Source: Leptobrachium leishanense (Eukaryota > Chordata > Amphibia > Anura > Megophryidae). Taken from it: a stretch of DNA of 64,000 nucleotides. The notes beneath the pieces were generated by a model. The model did no database searches, was not told where the DNA came from, and saw only the letters and a program-made list of their open reading frames with translations. This document shows, in pieces, positions 57,001 through 64,000 of this stretch. Made by a program: the position numbers and the translations under genes. The DNA is taken from NCBI GenBank assembly GCA_009667805.1, contig CM019066.1:117914190-117978189 (forward strand), read 5' to 3'. How positions within the stretch are numbered: position 1 is the first letter of the stretch; every line of letters starts with the position of its first letter.

Positions 57001-59300
57001 TATAAAAAATGGAAGGTGGTGAAATGGCGCAGATGGTATACAAACGGACAGTCTTATGTAGCAGCAAGGGCACAAATGCACACTCCCGAGTGCAGATAGT
57101 CAATAGATTAGAAAGGTATGTAGAGTCCTCGCGCTTGCACAAATAGTCCAGTGAGTGGGTGATACTTCAAATGATCTAGAAAACATAACAGGAGACACAC
57201 ATTGCGCAGTACATCCTTATGACTCCTGGATTCTAGAACGTTTGGTAATCAACTCACTTATTTCTGAGCCCCATAAAGTCGGCTCTAAACTATACAGGCA
57301 TGGATATGTGGATACGGTCTCACCAGTCCGTCCTACCGGCGATAATCCGCGGTGATAATCTGGCCTATAGATGGAATGTTGGATCCTCAGAATATACCAC
57401 AAGCGAAGCGTCATCAGGATAAATAGATAAATTTATTGCAGCACTAACGCGTTTCGACCTATTGGTCTTTATCAAAGTGCATAAAATACATAATAAAGTA
57501 CGGTACATAACGTTTATTTATACCAAAAGAAGTAAGAGTAATAGGCGGCGTCATACCACAATCTCATTATCTCAATTGATGTTAGCACGCCCTACTTCCG
57601 GTCACTCGGGATCCCAGTGCCTGCGGACATCCGACATCCGAATGGGCGCACAATAGTTATGTCCATACGTTCCGACCTCCGCCAACCTGAGTCACCGAGC
57701 GCCATTTTGGAGAAGGGTAAAGAGGATATTTCAAATATGTCTTGCCATTGCAAGATTGCAACTTCGTTATCCCATCAGACATTGGCAGTCTTACTTCCGG
57801 TCACTCCGAGTCTTAGAGCTGGCGGATCTCCAATATCCAAATGGATGCATAATAATTACGTCCATATACATAGACCTACGCCAGCTCGAGTCTCTGGGCG
57901 CCATTTTAAGGAAGGGAAAAGAACATTTGGATATATCGTGCCGTTATGAAATCCCAATCGAATAAATTTAAAATATAAATCACATCAATTAGATGCTGGT
58001 CAACAGTGACAAACCTCATAAAATGTTCAGATGTCACTTGTCAACCCAAAAAAAAAAAAACATGTATACTACCCCATACAACACAAAGGTGTATTGTGTA
58101 GGATAAACATAGTTTCCATCATTACAATAAACAGTAGAAAAAACAATAAAAAATTGTAAAAATATAAAAATCAAATTAAGATATATGTATCTATGTGTAT
58201 CTACATATATCTTAATTCGATTTTTATATTTTTACTATTTTTTATTGTTTTTTCTACTGTTTATTGTAATGATGGAAACTATGTTTATCCTACACAATAC
58301 ACCTTTCTGTTGTATGGGGTAGTATACATGGGTTTTTTGGGGGGGTTTTTTGGGTTGACAAGTGACATCTGAACATTTTATGAGGTTTATCACTGTTGAC
58401 CAGCATCTAATTGATATGATTTATATTTTAAAATAATTCGATTGGGATTTCATAACGGCACGATATATCCAAATGTTCTTTTCCCTTCCTTAAAATGGCG
58501 CCCGGAGACTCGAGCTGGTGTAGGTCTATGTATATGGACGTTATTATTATGCGTCCATTTGGATATTGGAGATCCGCCGGCTCTCAGTCTCGGAGTGACC
58601 GGAGGTAAGACTGCCAATGTCTGATGGGATAACGAAGTTGCAATCTTGCAATGGCAAGACATATTTGAAATATCCTCTTTTTCCTTGTCCAAAATGGCGC
58701 TTGGTGACTCAGGCTGGCGGAGGTCGGAACGTATGGACGTAACTATTGTGCGCCCATTCGGATGTCGGATGTCCGCCGGTACTGGGATCCTGAGTGACCG
58801 GAAGTAGGGCGTGCTACTGCTAACGTCAATTGAGATAATGAGATTGTGGTATGACGCCGTCTATTACTCTTATTTCTTTTGGTATAAATAAATGTTATGT
58901 ACCGTACTTTATTATGTATTTTATGCACTTTGATAAAGACCAATAGGTCGAAACGCGTTAGTGCTGCAATAAATTTATCTATTTATCCTGCTGACGCTTC
59001 GCTTGTGGTATATTCTGAGGATCCAACATTCCATCTATGGACCAGATTATCACCGCGGATTATTGCCGGTAGGACGGACTGGTGAGACCGTATCCACATA
59101 TCCATGCCTGTATAGTTTAGAGCCGACTTTATGGGGCTCAGAAATAAGTGAGTTGATTACCAAACTTTGTAGAATCCAGGTGTCATAAGGATGTACTGCG
59201 CAATGTGTGTCTCCTGTTATGTTTTCTAGATCATTTGAAGTATCACCCACTCACTGGACTAGTTGTGCAAGCGCGAGGACTCTACATAGCTTTCTAATAC
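57001..59300. mobile_element. Palindromic PLE-like insertion in the L2 LINE
   Basis: Arms 57,106-58,195 and 58,196-59,300 are inverted copies with the centre near 58,195. The left side has 105 extra bases (57,001-57,105). The 10-bp TSD is ATTCTGAATT (56,991-57,000) versus ATTCAGAATT (59,301-59,310). Each arm has two tandem units sharing CTTCCGGTCACTC and GCGCCATTTT, giving four in all, and a TGATAAA-stem-GAAACGCG motif (58,930-58,957 plus; mirror at about 57,446-57,473 minus). No protein is encoded; frames are repeat artefacts. Confidence 0.7.
58930..58957 (+). ncRNA. Degenerate hammerhead-like motif
   Basis: TTGATAAA is followed by GACC (58,938-58,941), loop AATA, GGTC (58,946-58,949) and GAAACGCG. 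The layout equals the motif at 13,762-13,795, with a different but still paired stem. The A at the position of the hammerhead catalytic G8 argues against cleavage activity in this copy. Confidence 0.35.
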
Positions 59301-59640
59301 ATTCAGAATTCTTCTGTCAGGCTCATCTACCTCACCCGCTACTCTGTCTCTGCTGCTCCTCTCTGAGTCCCTTCACTGACTCCCCATCCACTGTAGAATT
59401 AAATTAAAAACCCTTACTCTGACCTACAAAGCTCTCACTAACTCAGCTCCCCACTACCTTTCCTCACTAATCACCAGATACACTTCAGCCTGCTCCCTAA
59501 GATCAAACAGTGACCTGCGTCTAGCTTCTCCCTGCATCACCTCTTCCCATGATAGTCTGCAGGATTTCTAACGTGCAGCCCTCATCCTCCGGAAAGCTCT
59601 GCCTCATACTGTCAGACTTTCCCCTAGTTTCACCTCCTTC
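59301..59640 (+). pseudogene. L2-type LINE, fragment 2 (RT C-terminal region)
   Basis: The sequence resumes with VRLIYLTRYSVSAAPL and TLTYKALTNSAPHYLSSLI-type wording, then a tail ending near SFKLFPHARPP-like sequence at about 59,660. This is the usual end of an L2 ORF2. It continues the copy interrupted at 57,000. Confidence 0.75.
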
Positions 59641-59644
59641 AAAC

Positions 59645-60640
59645 TGTTTCCACATGCCAGGCCCCCTGGTGGTGAGAGTGATCCAGGCCAGCTCTTCCTT
59701 AAGCCAAGCCAGTCTGTCCTGTGCCGCTACTGGATTCCCCTGCTGCTATTCTGGTGTGGGGGTCACATGGTCAGCCCTGTCCCTATAAATATGCAAGCAG
59801 CACAGTGTCTCATTGCGCTTGCATGGGTCCAGTTTACTGAGTGTTCCTGAGTCATTGCTTCCTGTAATCATGTCTTGGTATTGCTGTGTATGATCTCTGC
59901 TATTTCTGACTACCCGCTCTATGTATCATCTTCACCTGGTATTGACGTTTCTTCTTGTATTCTCCCTGTGTTCTGTATAGTGATATTCTGGTTCCTGATT
60001 CCTGGTTGTTCTGACTTCATTCTCTGCTATCTGACCTTGGCTTCTCTGACATACTCTCCTGGCTCTTGATCCTTTTGCACCGGTTCTGACATTTCTATTA
60101 TGTTATTATGTTTCCTGTGTCCTGTATTCCTGTTCTGTGTATCACCCAGCAGCATTATATCCAAAGTATAGATGCCATTGCAAGGACCTCATCCCAGTTC
60201 AGGGTTCCCTGTGTTGCTGCTAGGTGTGTGTATATTGTCTTGTTGTAAACTATTTAACCCTCGAACTTCCTGTTCTCCTGTCTCCGCATATTTCTTGTGA
60301 GGTTCCCTTCCATAGTATAGAGGCCATTGCAAGGACCTTTATCCCAGAGTTAGGGTTCCCTTTAGTTCTGTTCTCCTGCCATTTCCTGTTGTTCCAGTAG
60401 TGTCATTTCTCTTGTTATGTATCTGTGTGCTGTCGTCTGTGAAGATGGATTGGGCATGTCATCAGAAACAAGCATGGGGTCAGCACCGGAACTGCCCTTC
60501 ATTGGACACCAGAAGGAAAACGCAAGAGCAGCATTATATATCCAAAGTTGTTACTGCTTCCCCTTGATTTATTTTTTCGTTTCCCTCACCATTTGTTTTG
60601 CTAATTTCCTAATTAGCATGTGAATTTCCTGCCCTATTGA
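59645..60640 (+). repeat. LTR-like repeat with duplicated block
   Basis: It has TATAAATA near 59,785, CT-rich sequence, and a roughly 150-bp duplication (AAGTATAGATGCCATTGCAA at 60,157 and CATAGTATAGAGGCCATTGC at 60,312). This resembles the layout of the gypsy LTR, but ends and TSD could not be fixed. Confidence 0.3.
60443..60529 (+). pseudogene. Short LINE ORF fragment
   Basis: One frame reads RWIGHVIRNKHGVSTG and then ALHWTPEGKRKS, a block conserved near the C-terminus of some vertebrate and invertebrate non-LTR retrotransposon proteins. It is only 29 codons long and no RT motif is near. Clade is not assigned. Confidence 0.5.
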
Positions 60641-60789
60641 GACGGCCCCACATCAGGTGTTACCTTAATCTGTCTGACTGCAATCAGTCTGCTTTATATA
60701 ACAGCAAGGCCAATCCAAGTGGCCATCTTAAGTGGAAGCTTGGAGTTGTGAGACTGGAGGAAGGAACTGCAAGGTTCTCATTTTACATC

Positions 60790-62132
60790 GGGTAAATACA
60801 CGGCTATATTATGCTTTCCTTCACCCTTCTACTTTTCACTTCTGCCTTTTTCCTTAAATGGAACTCTTGCCCCTTTATCACCAACCCCTACACTATCTGC
60901 ATCTCTCCCTCCTCTCTTCCCACATGGTGGCCTCACATGAGCTCCTTTGTTTCCTCAGAACATGATCTGCCTCCAACTCTCGTGCTGCCAATCACTCCCA
61001 CACTCACACAAATCCAATTCCCACCTTCTCTTTCTCACTCTCCTGCTGTTACTCTATGCAGGTGACATATCCCCTAACCCTGGCCCCACAACACATCCAA
61101 TACTTCCCTCTCATCCTATCTCCATCACACATAAATCACCTCCCTGCAAACCCAGCAAACTCATTCCCATAAACCCTCAGCACCTGTCCTCTTTCTCCTG
61201 CGCCCTCTGGAACACTAGGTATGTGTGCAACAAACTCACAGCCATCCATGACCTCTTCCTTTCAAACTCCTTCAACCTCCTAGCTTTACCTGAAACCTGG
61301 CTAACCCCCTCTGACACAGCCTCCATTGCTGTTCTCTCATATGGTGGTCTACACCTGAGCCATACCCCCAGACCGGGTGAGAAAAATGGTGGCGGGGTCA
61401 GAATCCTGCTCTCTCCCACCTACACTTACCAGCATCTCCCTCTACCTCCATCCCTCTCCTTCTCCTCCTTCGAAACACACTGCATCCGCCTATTCTCTCC
61501 CTTGGCTCTCAGGGTGGCAGTCATCTACCGCCCACCGGGACCAACCTCCCAGTTCTTTGACCACTTTGCTACCTGGTTTTCTCACTTCCTGTCTTCTAAT
61601 CTTCCATGCCTAGTTCTCAGGGACTTCAACATTCCCATTGATGATCCTTCTGCCCCTGCTGCCTCCAAACTTCTTTCACTCACGTCCTCCCTTGGACTCA
61701 CGCAATCCTCCCTTCCTTCCTACACACCGCGATGGTCACTCTATTGACCTTGTCTTTTCCAACCTCTGCTCCATTTCTGAGTTCACCTGTCACCCTTTCC
61801 CCATCTCTGACCACCACCTTCTCTCTTTCAACCTATCCAGACTTCCTAAACACCCTGCTCCTCCACCCAGTACGCATACTCGCAGAAATCTACATGCCAT
61901 GGATCCCCATCAATTCTCCAATCTACTTCACCACCTCCCTCACACCTCATCCGTCACCTGCCCTGATGCTGCCGCTAATCACTACAATACCACACTTATC
62001 TCTGCCCTAGACACGCTTGCTCCTCTTCGACTCTGTAAGGCCCCACGCCGCCAGCTTCAGAACTGGCACATCCTCCAGACACGCTACCTGCAAAAATGCT
62101 CCCGCACTGCAGAGCGCACCTGGAGGAAATGA
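60790..62132 (+). pseudogene. L2-type LINE, 5' end with 2A-like motif and endonuclease
   Basis: The frame from 60,947 has a hydrophobic run (LLFLTLLLLLYA) followed by GDISPNPGP (61,061-61,087), then the apurinic-type endonuclease: SFSCALWNTRYVCNKLTAI, LALPETWLTPSD, NGGGVRILLS, VAVIYRPPGP and LVLRDFNIPIDD (consensus GDFN). After a stop at about 61,747 the alternative frame gives FPISDHHLLSFNLS and continues to TAERTWRK at 62,132, where it stops short of the RT domain. The hydrophobic run plus GDISPNPGP resembles the N-terminal 2A-like sequences reported in APE-type LINEs. Confidence 0.82.
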
Positions 62133-64000
62133 AGCTGATTTTGTTCACTTTGTCAGAGCAGTTCAGATATGAAATTTCTATATTTCGCAGGACTGTTTAA
62201 ATTTGGGGCCAGGAATTGCTTCAAACAAGCAATTTGTCTGTGTGGCTAAAATGTTACCAGCTAAATTCGTTGTCTTTACGCAAACAAGGGAAGAAAGGTC
62301 CATTGTTCAGAAACTGTCCTAATTAATTCTGGCTGTAAAAAGAATTGATATGTAAACCGCATTGCTTTGAAGTAAAGGAACAATGGGCAGCCGAGCTTAA
62401 CCTAGTGTGTATATTCCAGAGCATTGTGTTTATTTGGTCAGATCTAAACTCTGAAGCCATATAACCCTTGGACAATGGGTTGGCCAACCTGTAGAATAAA
62501 AAAACCCAGAAAAGGTTAAATGACCTGAATAACCAGTTTGTAATGCTATAATACAGCACTGTTATGATCTCTAACACTATATGGTATTTGAATATTTAAT
62601 TTATGTGGTCAGTTATAATAGATAATCTTGGCATCTTATAAAAGATAGAGGCCATACCACATTTAATTGATTATTACATAACAAATGTCTTGTGTATTAA
62701 CATTTAGAAAACAGATTAAGTCTGGTAATTATGAATGAATTTTAAGGACTATATCACGAATGAATGCATGCACGCCGTGGCGCAGTATGCCGGTGATTCA
62801 ACAATAGAAATAATATTGATATTGTTAAATAAATCTATGGAGTCCCTGGATATAGGATAAAATGACCCCCAAACCATTAAAAGATTGGCCACATACATAA
62901 ATTAATTCCTACAGAAGGTTGATGGTTGATCTGAGAGCGCCATCTGCTGGCCAGGTAATAGAACACCTGGACAGACCCCTGGAGTTAATGAATATATATA
63001 TCCTCCAATCAAATGGGGCCACATAGTGATGGGCTAGATCTAAAACTGGGTGGGAAACCACTATATAGAGGGGGTACTCCAGAGGAAGGGGACTAAAGAG
63101 AATTAAGTAAAAAAGACAGACCTCCAGTGCTGCTGATAAAGGTGCACTAGTGTCACCACTTTTACTAGAAAAAACACAAAACACACCCCAAGGTTGGATG
63201 CCGTTTGGGGATTAACTTTTTCAGCTGCAGCATTACTTTTGATTTATTTCTTCAGGTCATATAGAAGACTTGACCCCAGTAACCTTTTTCTCTTTGTAAA
63301 GAAAAAGAGACCCTGAAAGAAAGCTTGGGGAGAGACCTGAGGGACGCTTGGAGGGGAGAAAGGGCAGATACCATCAGCCACTCCAATAAGACACGCGACC
63401 ACACCCTAATCTTCCACCATTCTATCTTCACTACCAGATGGTAAAGTATAACTGAATAACTGCATATCTATTTTCTAATTGCAATATATTGGAATATAAA
63501 TGAATTATTTTGCTGTTGAAGCCTAAACAGCAGAATAGGATCAGCCTTTCTGCTCTACTGCAGACGAGCGCTAAGGGAGAAACTATTACGGCTCCATACT
63601 TGCGCCATAATTTAGTGAAATTATTTATATTCCAAGAATACTGGATGTGGACATCTGAAGATCAATTGTGTACCCATAGTGAGATACGCTGGAACCGTGA
63701 AATAGTTTTTATATTTCAAGTGCCATCAGCCCCATTAGTAAAAGGAACATAACCCCTTTCATATCCATCTTGCAGCCCTTTCGATTGAATGCATGTAAGT
63801 CAATAGGAAGCTTTGGGTTAACGTATATTGAATGAAGTGCTGTGATTGATCTGTGGAAGAGATAGTCTACCTATCGAGTGTGTTATGTATCTCCCTGAAG
63901 GAAGTTGCATTTAGTGAATAGGCCCCCACAATAATAAATTGTCCTGCAGGTGATGCCCAGTAACAAAGTGTTTTTTTTTAGCCAGGTTGAGGATTGGTTT
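62133..64000. other. No recognised gene or element
   Basis: AT-rich sequence with short frames only. I see no element ends, RNA genes or conserved coding motifs. Confidence 0.45.

Overview
The window looks like one stretch of a large vertebrate genome, most likely an amphibian (probably a frog). This is inferred from the mix of elements: Tc1, piggyBac, hAT and Harbinger-type DNA transposons, CR1- and L2-type LINEs, Penelope-like elements (PLEs), a DIRS retrotransposon, a chromovirus and a Helitron, in AT-rich unique sequence. I found no convincing host gene, rRNA or cellular tRNA gene. Every long or motif-bearing reading frame belongs to a mobile element, and most are broken.

Layout. 1-4.7 kb: a piggyBac-family non-autonomous element made of serial hairpins, a decayed PLE GIY-YIG region split by a hAT MITE, a TTTCGG-rich MITE and two palindromic MITEs. 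5.8-9.5 kb: a three-level nest, Harbinger-type MITE inside a 2.7 kb hAT element inside a piggyBac-like element. 11.4-16.1 kb: a second Harbinger-type MITE, then a CR1 LINE cut by a 1.2 kb palindromic PLE-like insertion. 16-26 kb: mostly unique AT-rich sequence with several MITEs. 26.4-30.2 kb: a second hairpin-rich piggyBac-like element and a second copy of the hAT element. 30.4-38.9 kb: an autonomous-type piggyBac transposase gene on the minus strand, split by a young, apparently intact 5.6 kb DIRS element. 38.9-45.9 kb: a Tc1 transposase split by a full chromodomain gypsy element with two LTRs. 46.5-50.5 kb: a Helitron on the minus strand carrying an LTR element that itself carries a solo LTR. 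51-55 kb: a MITE, a tRNA-derived SINE and a probable solo LTR. 56.2-62.1 kb: L2-type LINE pieces, one split by a 2.3 kb palindromic PLE-like insertion. 62.1-64 kb: no recognised feature.

The elements give a relative insertion history, because intact young elements interrupt older ones and several target-site duplications (TSDs) can be read directly. The most unusual signals are: (1) an ordered hairpin series shared by three piggyBac-family copies, with a compensatory base-pair change; (2) two unrelated-sequence, same-architecture head-to-head palindromes carrying a TGATRAA-stem-GAAACGCG motif that resembles a hammerhead ribozyme core; (3) a DIRS element whose gag and recombinase share one unbroken 1,439-codon frame across the whole reverse transcriptase gene. 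All calls come from reading the sequence; no database search was run.
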